Shown one piece after another: positions 47,536-57,880 of a stretch of DNA of 64,000 nt (within the stretch, counting starts at the first letter, position 1; the number at the start of each line of letters is the position of its first letter). The notes under the pieces were generated by a model. That model saw nothing but the letters and a program-made list of their open reading frames with translations, searched no databases and had not been told where the DNA came from. Origin of the DNA: Arctopsyche grandis. Lineage: Eukaryota; Arthropoda; Insecta; Trichoptera; Hydropsychidae. A program made the translations under genes and the position numbers. Location: contig NC_135362.1 of assembly GCF_051622035.1 (NCBI RefSeq), positions 12,217,501 through 12,281,500 of the forward strand, written 5' to 3'.

Positions 47536-49181
47536 TTATGAATATTTTCGATTTCTTTCTTCTTCAGTCCACTTCAATTCAACTGTCATTCCAGTACGTG
47601 CACTCTTCTCAGCCGCAGTAGCAATCTTAGAAACCGCAATAGTCTGGAAACCTTGTACCATCGGTTTGGCATATCCTACAACATGACCAATCACAATAAG
47701 CAAAAAGGTAATTAATTTAATTTAATACATTACATACATATATCCAAACACACCTCTAACTACGTCTAAGAAATGTTCCATCTCCAAATAATAAGCCATC
47801 CTGTAGCGGGAAGGGAAAGAGAACCATATCGGAGCAAAGCTACTGCCCGAATATCCCAACTGAACTTCATTACAGTGTACAGGTCTCTCATTATCAGCCC
47901 GTATCATGCCCTTAGATCCGAACACCTCGAGACGTTGGTCGTATCCATAATTGCTGTGTCGGCTGTTGTCAAGCATGGCGATGGTTCCGCTCGGAAATGT
48001 GAGAAGAATTGCCACGGTGTCAAAATCGTTTATTGCCTTTATTTCCGGTATGTGGCTAAAAGCAGTAGTTTGAACTTTCGTCGGCAGTTCACCAATCACC
48101 CATGTGGCCATATCTATGTCGTGGACAATGCAGTCGTGGAAAATTCCACCTATAATTAAATATAACCATCAAAATCTCACTTTCATCTCTGTAAATTTTG
48201 GCCATTGATCTATCTGGTATGAAAGATTTCCAACGAAAAAACAATACTTCAGGGTTTTTGTTGCTTTTGTTTGACAAATTGTTTATTCTTCGTAGCTTAG
48301 TAACAAGTTCAACTTTTGCAAATTGAAAATACACTTGAAAATCAACATATTATTAAGACCTTCCTATTTATATGTGTACCGAGACTTACCAGACATTTTT
48401 AAATAGTCGATCGAGGGTAGTGGAGAATCTCTACTGCAAACTTTAATCATTTGAACATGTCCAACTTCCCCAGCTCTCACTCGGTCTCGCAGAGCACTGT
48501 ATGAAGGATCAAAACGACGATTGAACGCTGAGAAGAGTGGTTTGTTAACCATTTCGGCTTGCTTATAACATCTAGTCGACGACTCAATGTCTTCGGCAAT
48601 CGGTTTCTCACAAAACACCGACTTTTTAGCCGCCAAAGACTTGGTCACGATATCTTCGTGCGTGAACGTCGGTGATGCAACTACTACAGCGTCCACTCTA
48701 CGGTTACAAAACATAATAAATAAAACTTAAATCGATAATACATACATAAATCGATAGCATTACTGGCAAAAAACGTACTTCACATCGCTGTAAACCTTCG
48801 CCGCATCTTTCGATGTTAAAAACATCGTACTTTTCAAACCCCAATACGCTTTCATTTTATGCCATTTGGATGGAATATCATCGACTACATACAACAATTG
48901 AACTCTGGGATTTTTAACAAGATTAGACAAGTGAATTGACCCAGCTCTGCCCAAGCCGAATATAGCCACGCCGATTGGCTTTTCGCAATCCTTTTTTGAT
49001 AAATCCAAGCTCACGTCGGTTTCATATCTAAAAATCGATTAATTGTGTAGCAAAAATAAAAGAGTAAAATTAATAAGTGTATTAAAAGTACGTACTGCTT
49101 ATAAAGATAGTCTTGGTAAGGTGGAATTTGCTTCGGCTGGTTGTAAGGAGACAGCGTATCTTTAAAGCCTGAAGTAGCCAT
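47536..49181 (-). CDS. Gfo/Idh/MocA-family oxidoreductase, inositol 2-dehydrogenase-like
   Basis: Five coding exons, minus strand: 49181-49096, 49027-48779, 48697-48390, 48149-47754, 47675-47536. All introns are GT-AG and phases join to 392 codons plus TAA. The family uses NAD(P) to oxidise sugars or cyclitols such as myo-inositol, usually in the cytosol. Seen here: Rossmann motif GVAIFGLGRAG (GxGxxG at residues 53-58), the EKP motif with catalytic Lys (142-144), and the C-terminal substrate-domain motif GGIFHDCIVHDID (215-227) supplying Asp220 and His224. No signal peptide or membrane segment. The ~45-residue N-terminal extension is longer than in bacterial IolG proteins. Start chosen as the only ATG that splices in frame. 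The exact substrate cannot be told; dihydrodiol or other cyclitol dehydrogenase activity is possible. Confidence 0.92.
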
Positions 49182-51179
49182 GTTGAACGTTTGAACGAAT
49201 AAAGACTAATGTACAAACAAGTAAAATACGCACTTTATATAAGTAATCATGATGACGACTAAAGTATTTATATAAGTTTTATAAAAAATACAGTTCACAC
49301 TCTAATCATCATTTTATGCATGGAAAATTTGTATGAAATAATAATTTGTTTATATTTTAACAATAATAAATTGTTTTCATATTTCCAATTGACTAGGTCA
49401 ATCGCTATTATAAGCGTTTAAACAAAAAGTACAGATAAATAAATTCAATGCCATTTTATACAGGTTTTATTATGTAATATGTTTTCAAAAAGGGTGTAAA
49501 ATAAAAATGTTAAGTTACAGCAAAACAGATAATTGATTTGTAAAAGATTTATTTACAATATAAAATAAAATATTGCTTAAAACTAAATTAGAATATTTAA
49601 TTTTGTATAAAGAAATGATAGTAACCGTATAACATACAAATTACGTACATATCCGAGAAAAAAGTAAATTATTGTTCATTTTAATTGTTTTTTTTTTTTT
49701 TTGGTTGAATTATGTGTATGATTAAGTCCATTGTCAGCTGTCACAGACATGTTCTAAAATGACGAAAAGTAACAGTGATAATTGTGAATATGAACATTCA
49801 ACAGATTCCACAATCAAGATGCTCAGCAAGCATATCACTATAGTACACCAGGTGGGTGAGCGATGCAGTGTTGATAACCTCACTCTAATAGTGGTCTAAT
49901 GAATGTAACTGAATTTACAATAAAACAAAATATTCTATGTTTACAAATTAAGCAATGATGAAATATGGGGTTGAAATTTTTAGTCAAATAATCAAAACAA
50001 TTTCTGATGTTTCAAATATTGACCGAACATGATAACTGATTACAACTAAAGCATGTTCGTTTACTTCGAATTGTTAAAACCTAAAACGATATATATGCAA
50101 TACTTGTAATATACATGATTACAATTTTTGATCGGAAAAATTGTATTAATTCAAATTAAATTTCGATCGGTATCAAACGAAAAAAGATAATCCAGGAAGA
50201 AATAATACCAATGGAATGTTTAAAAAAATTTAATAACTATTGTTTTATTTACTTCGGTAATTAAATTGGATTTTTTTTTTAAATGAAAAAAATAAGAAGG
50301 TATTACAACTTATATGTATTGCATATATTTAACTAATTATAAATATGAATTTAATTATCACAGGATATAATAAAAAATATATATAAGATAAAAAAATGTA
50401 AAAAAATTAAATAGTGCGCTGACAATCGATCTTAATTTACAATTTATTCTTTTGTCTTGTCAAAAACACACAATGCTCAAGTCAATTAGAGTATCAAAAA
50501 CACTTCACTATAAATTGTTAAATACACATAATATTTTGCAAATAATTGATGGTGAATTTCACCCATAACTCTTAACTTGAATTATTAAAATCAAAATGAT
50601 CTATGAATGCAATTGACAAGTATCATTTTAAATGTAAATAAAAACAATCACATTTAAATTCTATTCGATTCAAGGAAAAAATTACAGACATCTGAACATG
50701 TAATATATATTGTGTAAATATAAATTTAAACTCAAATATATAATATATATAAACAAAATTGCTTATTTAACAATTTATCTTACATTATTTTTAATTTACA
50801 ATAAGACAAAAATCTACAGCTAGGAATTTTATAACAAATAAATACTGACAGCATACAAAACATTTCTTTCGAAAAGAAAAGCGAAATCTTTGTATAATGA
50901 AATGGAAAGTCAAAAAGAAAAGTGGAAAATTAAATGAAAATTATACAGATATATATATTTGGTTTGGATTAAAATTTACAAAAAAAAAAGTCAATGAACT
51001 TAAATATGAATGTTTTCATTTATAACATGTGGACACTGCAGAGGCACAAAATAATATGTTCGGACATCGAAATTGAACGAAATAAAATGTCAGAAACGTA
51101 AAGAAAACAATATTAACTCCACGCACGACATAACTAAAAAAGAACCGTCAATTATAAACGTATTCACAACTTGACTTAA
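49182..51179. other. A+T-rich interval between the two genes; likely CNOT7 3' UTR in part
   Basis: No ORF of note. The region directly below 51180 is transcribed 3' UTR of the minus-strand CNOT7 gene to an unknown extent; a minus-strand AATAAA lies at about 50453-50458. The oxidoreductase promoter should be within about 200 bp above 49181, but no clear TATA element could be assigned. Confidence 0.4.
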
Positions 51180-52973
51180 TCACGACGAACTACTGTTGTC
51201 TCCGTTATCGTGGAAGTTGTTACCGTTGACGGCAAACGGAGCACCCAAGCCATACAAATGACCACTGGAGCTTTCTATGTTGTCATCAAAGAAAATCTAA
51301 AACACATTTTCACAAATTAGAACTAAATTTTAAATCAATGCAGACAAATTAATTAAGTCAAATGCAATTACTTCTTTTATTTTAAAAAATGCCATTCCTG
51401 TGAGATGAGAATCTGAACCAGCTTGATGTTGCGGACCGACACGTCTCAATTCAAGTTGATCGGCTACTTCTTGTAATCCGCCTTTCAAATTTTTACAAAG
51501 CTTCATTAGGTACTAAAAAAAAAATGATTTCATTTATTATAAAATCTACAAAAAGATAAACATAACAATATTCGGAAGTGTATCGTAAAATTAGCTGTAT
51601 TACCTTTACATCATAAACGGTGGGAAAATACAGTCTTAAGCTTTCGAAAAATTCGATTTCTTCTAATGGTAATTTATGATCCGTGAGAAGTTTTAACAGG
51701 TATCCAAAATCATAACCAGAATGAAAACTGAGCCATTTTATATTATCCATAAGAACTATACCTAAAAGCAAAATTGAATTTGATACATTTTCTAGCAACC
51801 TAATTAATCAATAAAAAAAAAATTTACAAACATACCCGATGTCATCAACAATTCTGCAAATTCTTGTGGTTCAATTCCGTCTTCTTCGTGCTTCCTAAAT
51901 TGGAGTCCTGAGTTTTGTAATAAATCGATCGAGTCTTGTGCATACATGTCCTCCCTAAAAGTATGCATTTTTATTATACAATTGAAAACGAACCATTCAT
52001 ACAAAATTGAATACATTGAAATAATCAATCTTACTGAAGATTAAATTTGAAATTGAATTGCCAAGTGGTGTAGCCATGAGGTGTTTTGCCATTTTCATCC
52101 ATAAAGGTCAGTCCGAGTTGAATAATCTTCAGTAAATCTACATTGCATCTGAAAACATCCAATTTAATCTGGTCAGCATTTAAATTATTGTTATATTTAA
52201 ATCCCTTAGAATAATAATAAAAAAAACCAGTACCGTAATAATTGATACTGGTAATCTGCAGTTGACCGAAATTCGCCGAGAGGTCTCGCTACAACACCTG
52301 GAAACTCCGTATCCATAGCTACCCAATGATATTTTTGCACCACCTACATCATCAATAATAACATGTTAAATCACACTCAAAATTACATAAGAGTTCCTGC
52401 AAGCCAGCAACTGCACGAAAACAGCAGAAAAATATTATTTAGAACATTCTATTCATATATTCCATAATGTGTATCCGAAACAGCAGCAACCCAAACAATC
52501 TATTCATACTATACAGCAGTAGATGTCACCAAATCGTATCAAGCAGAACTGATTTTCTTTGGTAAATATTCATATATGACGTGCGGTCATAGTGGCGAAT
52601 GCACCCGTACTAACAAAAGTGCATATGAATATTTTCGGAAACGTCATTTTGTGACAATATTGATACTATTGCGCCATATCCTCATGCTCTATAATGTATA
52701 TGTAAGCCGATTTGGCCTGGCACTCGTCCAAAATAAGTATGAACAGGTCGAAAACAGGCGGTGCTGTATAGTATGAATGGAAGTCCGTGAAGTGTTGTGC
52801 CAAGCTGTTGATGTGCAGTGCTGGATAATATAAGCGGACGTTGATTCGTCAATTCAAAACAAATAACCTGTCTAATAGTGCGGAACTCCTCTTCCAAATT
52901 GTGTTTCCAAACATCTTTGATACCACACTCCTCATTGGAAGGGATACTACTGACACCACTCACGGAAGGCATA
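51180..52973 (-). CDS. Pop2: CCR4-NOT deadenylase subunit CNOT7/Pop2 (CAF1)
   Basis: Seven exons, minus strand: 52975-52868 (ATG at 52973), 52343-52234, 52148-52035, 51954-51836, 51761-51604, 51512-51372, 51296-51180; GT-AG introns, 287 codons plus TGA, close to the usual ~285. The enzyme shortens mRNA poly(A) tails as a DEDD-type 3'-5' exonuclease within CCR4-NOT, in cytoplasm and P-bodies. Catalytic residues seen: Asp46 and Glu48 (AMDTEFPG), Asp167 (HSGYDFGYL), Asp236 (AGSDSHLTG). N-terminal NOT1/CCR4-binding core motifs ([32 protein letters not shown]) are conserved. Near the C-terminus the usual DDAKYCGHLYGLG reads [12 protein letters not shown], two residues shorter. A MITE sits in intron 1. 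ATG at 52973 matches the family start; an extended N-terminus is possible from the upstream exon. Confidence 0.95.
52404..52824. mobile_element. MITE, 421 bp, in CNOT7 intron 1
   Basis: Imperfect inverted ends CCAGCAACTGCAC and (inverse) CCAGCACTGCAC. The interior is homologous to 40262-40920 and to a 5' piece at 32685. It preserves the empty site for the element nested at 40504-40796. No transposase. Target duplication not clear. Confidence 0.75.
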
Positions 52974-53059
52974 CTCTGCAAAACAATACATAATCATGTG
53001 ATTAATCCCGATGGAAACTTCATGGTTACGGATTGAACAGGTTAATATTTGATTCGTAC

Positions 53060-53249
53060 CTGTCTGACCGATTCGAAGGGTACAGGATCTTGGCCTTCCA
53101 CAAGTCCTGCAGTCCACTTCGCACTGGGCGAACCGGCTAATGAGCCCCTGAGTCCCCCTAGCTCCGACACTTTGTCAATGTTTGATTGCCGTATTGCACG
53201 ATCGGCACTATCGAAATCCGATTTAATCTTCATTTGTCTCGTTGCACAA
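53060..53249 (-). CDS. Upstream exon of CNOT7, possible N-terminal extension
   Basis: Bounded by an acceptor (TATATTTTCAG, above 53249) and a donor (CAG|GTACGAATC at 53060). It is open throughout and, spliced to 52975, stays in frame with CNOT7. With ATG at 53231-53233 it would add 58 residues plus the Ser before the family-standard Met (MKIKSDFDSADRAIRQ...VPFESVRQ). There is no stop between this ATG and the canonical one. The composition looks like protein (acidic/Ser-rich linker), so an alternative longer isoform is plausible. It may equally be 5' UTR exon sequence. Confidence 0.55.
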
Positions 53250-53880
53250 CTGAAAATATAACAGAATAATACTATGCATGAATATTTTTTACACAATCAC
53301 TGTTTGAAACATTCATCAGACAACACATGTACAATACTCTGTGCAAAAACTCTCGACTTATTACACGGCCGAACCAATTTGTGCAATTACATTCGATAAC
53401 AACGAGTTTAAGTTGATTAAAGTTGAGAAATTAAGTTGATTTTAACAATTTTAAATACACGTCGATTGAGATTCATTTCTGGATTTTATATTTAAACGGC
53501 GATTCAACTATAATGACTATTTCAAGTGACAAATAGAATGACAACACAAACGAGTATAAAAATAAAGCTATTTTTTTTTTAACATTATATGTAGTATAAA
53601 AAAATCAGTTGTTTGTTTGTTTGTTGATTCAAAGAAACTGTTATCGGCCAAACATGTATGTATGTATGTATGTATGTATGTATGTATATGCTTAGGTTTA
53701 AATATGAGTCTAATTGGATTTTAGTTCATATCTGTTGGGAGATTATACATTTTCAATTTTCGTAGTAAAACGACCATACTTGATAAGCGAATATTTGCAA
53801 TAGAAACCTGACTTAAAAATTTTTCAACAATTCCAATTGAATACACATAGGTATATTATTGTAGTATATCAAGATTATAA
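53250..53880. other. CNOT7 upstream intron or leader, no ORF
   Basis: A+T-rich with a (GTAT)n tract at about 53653-53690. A more complex segment at 53300-53420 could be a further leader exon, but no splice pair is convincing. Confidence 0.35.
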
Positions 53881-54035
53881 ACAATCTTTTGGAAGACCAT
53901 TTATGAAAGACAAAAAAAAAACAAATGTAGATGTATTTTACCAAAGGACGAAATTATCATTCATTATTACGAGAAATCGACGAGCTGGTCGCCAACGTCC
54001 GGATGCGGACAGGACATTGAGAAGAAGAAGATTAC
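53880..54035 (+). pseudogene. RTE-type LINE 3' end (different family)
   Basis: Plus-strand reading gives ...ELVANVRMRTGH followed by a stop and (GAA)n. The '(D)RWR.LVA...GH' C-terminus with a GAAGAAGAAG end is typical of some insect RTE-like elements. Only the last few dozen codons remain. Confidence 0.5.
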
Positions 54036-54054
54036 AAGAAAAAGTAAAGCATTT

Positions 54055-54705
54055 ACAGCCATTCGCCATCCACTGCAGGATGAAATTCTCTCAAACACGA
54101 TTCCATTCACCTGTTTTGGGCAACTCTCATACATATAATCCCACATATCTTTCGGATTTCATCCACCCATCTCTGTGGCCTTCCTTGTGCCTTTTTACAT
54201 CCTTTCAGGTATCATTCGAATACTTCTTTCGTCCATCCATCATCAATTCTTCTAATTATGTGGCATTTGGCCTTCCAATATCTTTACTCTCATCATTATA
54301 TCAACCACCGTTGTCATACTTCTGACCAGGGTCCCCGAGAGGGTGACTACTCTAGGAGCCCCGTGTTGGAAATCATACCTGTTAATCGTCACCCTCCTTA
54401 TTCAATTATTTTAAAAAATAACAACCAACATATGGGTATTTCCCTGATTGTTCTGATAGATTTTTCGCATATTGGAAATATATCTATAAGATATTTTTTG
54501 AAATTTGTTATAGGGCTCGGGATTCCTCTCGACGGTCCTGCTTCTGACCCACATATTCCGTTTTCTATCTCCCTACATAATGTCAAGCATACAGAGATCC
54601 ATATCTCTTTGAATGCACTGGACTTAAAGCAGTATTCAACGTCATACATCATCATCGCTGGCAAGACAAATCGATCGTAGAAAGAAAATTTAAAAAATGG
54701 TCTCA
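54055..54705 (-). pseudogene. RTE LINE 3' fragment, minus strand
   Basis: Reverse complement of the 39340-39805 region: TTTACAGCCATTCGCCATCC at 54055 is the inverse of the RTE stop region, and blocks near 54190-54310 and 54540-54700 follow in reverse order with frameshifts. It meets the previous LINE end tail to tail. A 214-bp MITE interrupts it at 54327-54540. Confidence 0.85.
54327..54540. mobile_element. hAT-like MITE, 214 bp, inside the RTE fragment
   Basis: Ends CAGGGTCCCCGAGAGG and (inverse) CAGGACCGTCGAGAGG. CTTCTGAC is duplicated on both sides (54319-54326, 54541-54548). Removing it restores the RTE homology, using the intact copy at 39500-39530 as reference. Confidence 0.88.
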
Positions 54706-55320
54706 TAATAGATACGTACATACGTGTAATACAGTAAGAATACACATATATATTTTACTTCCTAAACAACAGTGTGTTTTTATTGTCAAAATCTTGGTTT
54801 TGACTCGAAACAAAGGTTTGTGCAATTTTTAATATCCAGATATGAAAAAGCTAGACGGTGAAATAATAACACACGGGCATAATGGAGAAGCACGTTACGA
54901 GTATCAACCAGTCATCGGAACACAAAGACCTCTCTTAGCTGAAAAAAAAAAAAAAGCATACAAGTAGTGGAGAGATCAAAGCCGACGCAAAATAGCAAAG
55001 TTGCGACATTGTGATGCAAATGCACACTATTGCACAATATCGCTTTGTTTAGAGTGCACGTATATAGAATTGCATCGTAGAGTGCAATTGCGATTCGATT
55101 CCAGAAATCGACAATTCGGAACAAGGTCGTATCGCGCGGTGTTTGGATACGAACGAGAATGCGAACGAATCGCGGGCTACCGATCGAATGGTCGAGGTTG
55201 AGGTGGGGCGAGGGGTGCGGGCGAGGGGCCAATGGGGGGGGGGGCGCAGGCCGATCGGCGACGAGACGCACGCGTTGAGGTTATGTTCGCCGGGGGTAGA
55301 CAGCGGGGGGTAGTGGAGGA

Positions 55321-55389
55321 GAGTCGAGAGTCGAGAGTCGAGTGTCGAGAGTCGAGTGTCGAGTGTCGAGTGTCGAGTGTCGAGTGTGG
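55321..55389 (+). repeat. GAGTCGA/GAGTGTC minisatellite
   Basis: About ten 7-bp units alternating GAGTCGA-type and GTCGAGT-type within the CpG-rich block. Confidence 0.9.
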
Positions 55390-55430
55390 AGTGAGGGGCG
55401 AGAAGTGGCGGGCCTGACCTGTGGTGAGAG

Positions 55431-55462
55431 CGGGTGCGGGTGCGGGTGCGGGTGCGGGTGCG
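55431..55462 (+). repeat. (CGGGTG)n hexanucleotide repeat
   Basis: Five units of CGGGTG/GCGGGT. G-runs every 6 bases make G-quadruplex formation possible on this strand. Confidence 0.9.
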
Positions 55463-55890
55463 AGGAGCGCGGGCGGTTGGATTGCGATGCGAAGGTCGAA
55501 TGCGAAGGGTCGCCGAGGGCGCGGCCTCACCGCCGCGGGGGCGCGCCAAATCGCCCGATTGACAAACTCACTCAACCCGCTGAGAGACGGTGGCTGACAC
55601 GCCGCCACTGCCGGCACACGCGCGCCAACACGCACTGCTGACAACCTCCACTCGTGCGCAAACACCATTGCAAACAATTCGACCCCGCTTACTCGAAATT
55701 TCGAACTGTTTTTAGCTCGTCGTCGGATGACATTTCGGTAATTGTCGGAATTCTCGACAGGGTGGACCCTCTCGGCTCGGAAGCGAGGCTCTGTCGACCC
55801 GCTCCTTCCTGTCATTGGTTGCTCTTTGCGACTACTCTAGTATTACTGTGCCCTAAATTAACTCGACTTTTACCCACAGATGTATAATAC

Positions 55891-56704
55891 CGGTCTCCGC
55901 GATTTGACAGAATGTTATATTACAGAAAACGCAAATATCAGAATGCAAAGATCGAAAATCGAAAGATCTTAAGTCGAAAGATCAAAAAAAAATGGTGCAT
56001 GGTAAACGGTACATACTCACTTAATTTGCGCGAGCAGGATACAACAGGAACAAGAGGAACATGCTTTTCCTCCCGTGTTAATGTGCGCGCGCAGAATACG
56101 GGAGGAAAAGCATGTTCCTCTTGTAAGACAGGGAAGGTATGTTGACCGTATCCCGGTCTAACGAAACACGTGTTGTGTAGTTTGAAAGAGGATCGTTTAT
56201 TTGCGTTCAATTGGTACAATGGTTATTGTATGTACGAAGAGGTTTCTTCGGAGATGTGATCTAGTTGAACTCTAGAGGCTCACTCTGCCGGTGGAGGTTG
56301 CTGCGTTGCTTTATAAACGTTTTGGGTTGAAGTGTGTCGTGTGCATATCTTTTGTTCTTGGTACTCGCGAGCGTGGTTTTATGGGTTCATACGCCTGGAC
56401 GTAGTTCGTGGTTTTTCCTTTGTTTCCAAGACACGTGTATAGAAACACGTGTCGACCTTTTGACGAGGCGAGCGTGTGCCATGCGTTAATGACTTTCCTG
56501 GATATGTGTCGCAGTGACCTGATGAGATCATTTCAGTTGTACTATATGCCTACACTCTTGTTCCTGTTGTATCCTGCTCGCGCAAATTAAGTGAGTATGT
56601 ACCGTTTACCATGCACCATTTTTTTTGATCTTTCGACTTAAGATTTTTCGATTTTCGATCTTTGCCTTCCGATATTTGCGTTTTCTGTCAAGTCACGTTG
56701 ACCC
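55891..56704. mobile_element. Foldback element, MULE/FB-like family, copy B
   Basis: Starts CGGTCTCCGCGATTTGACAG, ends ...AAGTCACGTTGACCC, flanked by a 9-bp duplication GTATAATAC (55882-55890, 56705-56713). The arms share GCAAAGATCGAAAATCGAAA, ATGGTAAACGGTACATACTC and GCGCGAGCAGGATACAACAG in inverted order. A central hairpin AGGAACATGCTTTTCCTCCC / GGGAGGAAAAGCATGTTCCT is present. A solo LTR is inserted in the right half. 9-bp duplications fit Mutator/foldback-type transposition. Confidence 0.88.
56122..56554. mobile_element. Solo LTR, 433 bp, inside a foldback element
   Basis: Begins TGTAAGACAGG and ends GCCTACA (TG...CA), with CTCT on both sides (56118-56121, 56555-56558). Excision restores the foldback arm sequence GTTCCTCTTGTTCCTG, known from the opposite arm. 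A TATA-like CTTTATAAACG lies near 56309. No internal retroviral-type genes remain. The 4-bp duplication fits Ty3/Gypsy-type integration. Confidence 0.85.
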
Positions 56705-56837
56705 GTATAATACATAGATCCGCCCTCACGGTTTATACTGGTCTCCCTTTTGGCGCATGCACACTTTTCTCTCAGTAGGCTAGTAGCTTCTAAATAGGAA
56801 AGGTCGATTGCGGAGATCTTGTCGATAGATATGCGGA

Positions 56838-56996
56838 GATCTTTTCGTCACTAACTGAGGGGTGCGGGGGGTTTAACTAGCGAGGGAAGTGAAAAAAACG
56901 CCGACCGCTGCGTCGTAGGGAAAAAACTTTTTTTTTCCCCAACTTCCCCCCGCTAGTTAAACCCCCCGCACCCCTCAGTTAGTGGCGACAAGATAT
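56838..56996. repeat. G+C-rich hairpin element with 34-bp perfect arms
   Basis: 56849-56882 (CACTAACTGAGGGGTGCGGG...CTAGCG) is the exact reverse complement of 56951-56984. Similarity continues imperfectly outward (GATCTTTTCGT / GCGACAAGATATC) and inward (GGAAGTGAAAAAAA). A small MITE or stem-forming element; no duplication is defined. Confidence 0.85.
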
Positions 56997-57083
56997 CCAA
57001 CGAAATTTGTATGAAATGCCATATCTAATATATTCTAGATCTATGCTTTTACCTAATGAAATACTCCGACATATACTGCCTGG

Positions 57084-57860
57084 CGGTCTCCGTGACGAGC
57101 CAGAATGTTAAATTACAGAAAATGCAAATATCGGAAGGCAAAGATCGAAAATCGAAAGATCTCAAGTCGAAAGACCAAAAAAAAAAGGGTGCATGATAAA
57201 CGGTACATTTAAAGATCTGTTCATACCTAGTCAGCACGTACCGACTTCAGCAGGTATCCGGCCGTACGAAAAGTATTCTTTGGTACATTTTGTATGGGTA
57301 TATTCATACCAACCGTCACGTTTACGCCACGGCAGGCTTACAGCAGTACCCGACATTTCCTGTTCATACCTTACAGCAACATCCGTCAACGTATCGTATC
57401 CGTCTTTTTGGCCATCGTGGAGATATACACGCAAATTACGTGCCATGAGTCTGCCGCTTTGCTGTTTTGGACCAATTATCGATGGTGACAGTTGACAGCT
57501 GTTCAATCTTTCGGGGTCCACGTGACGAGCCAGAATGTTAAATTACAGAAAACACAAATGTCGGAAGGCAAAGATCGAAAATCGAAAGATCTTAAGTCGA
57601 AAGATAAAAAAGGGTGCATGGTAAACGGTACATATTCACGTACATACTCACTTAATTTGCGCGAACATGATACAACAGGAACAAGAGGAACAGGCTTTTT
57701 CTCCCGTATTCATGTGCGCGCGCAGTATGTACGTGAGTATGTACCGTTTACCATGCACCCTTTTTTTTATCTTTCGACTTAAGATCTTTCGATTTTCGAT
57801 CTTTGCCTTCCGATATTTGTGTTTTCTGTAATTTAACATTCTGGCTCGTCACGTAGACCC
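57084..57860. mobile_element. Foldback element, MULE/FB-like family, copy C (composite)
   Basis: Flanked by the 9-bp duplication ACTGCCTGG (57075-57083, 57861-57869). It has three arms: CGGTCTCCGTGACGAGCC at 57084, GGGTCCACGTGACGAGCC at 57514 and its inverse ending at 57860. 57514-57860 alone is a near-perfect foldback, with a centre near 57690. About 300 bp of unrelated, coding-like sequence lies between arm 1 and arm 2. It interrupts an older inverted repeat whose arms resume at 57881 and 58214. Confidence 0.85.
57231..57521 (-). CDS. Uninterrupted frame captured between foldback arms, function unknown
   Basis: A 96-codon minus-strand frame occupies nearly all the unique sequence of the composite foldback. 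It reads ...RLMARNLRVYLHDGQKDGY, DTLTDVAVRYEQEM, ...KRDGWYEYTHTKC. Charge and aromatic balance look like real protein, not translated repeat, but I recognise no family. It may be an exon captured from elsewhere (Pack-MULE-like) or a relic of the autonomous element's own gene. There is no convincing start context. Confidence 0.3.
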   Translation of the reverse strand: MDPERLNSCQLSPSIIGPKQQSGRLMARNLRVYLHDGQKDGYDTLTDVAVRYEQEMSGTAVSLPWRKRDGWYEYTHTKCTKEYFSYGRIPAEVGTC

Positions 57861-57880
57861 ACTGCCTGGTTTCGATGCGG

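Larger units (their letters stand above)
54990..55870. promoter_or_regulatory. CpG-rich block, candidate promoter region upstream of CNOT7
   Basis: The highest G+C in the window (GGGGCGCAGGCCGATCGGCG, GTCGCCGAGGGCGCGGCCTC), with two short tandem repeats. Frames on both strands are by-products of composition. It lies about 1.7 kb upstream of the CNOT7 exon at 53249, with LINE fragments in between, and could serve CNOT7 or a divergent gene beyond the window. No TATA box or initiator can be assigned. Confidence 0.4.

Noticed and set aside
47773..48159. 128-codon plus-strand frame
   Set aside because: Antisense shadow of the fourth exon of the oxidoreductase gene.
55049..55815. Overlapping 100-212-codon frames in the CpG-rich block
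   Set aside because: Present on both strands and several frames, low-complexity Pro/Arg/Ser content, no domain; explained by high G+C and short tandem repeats.
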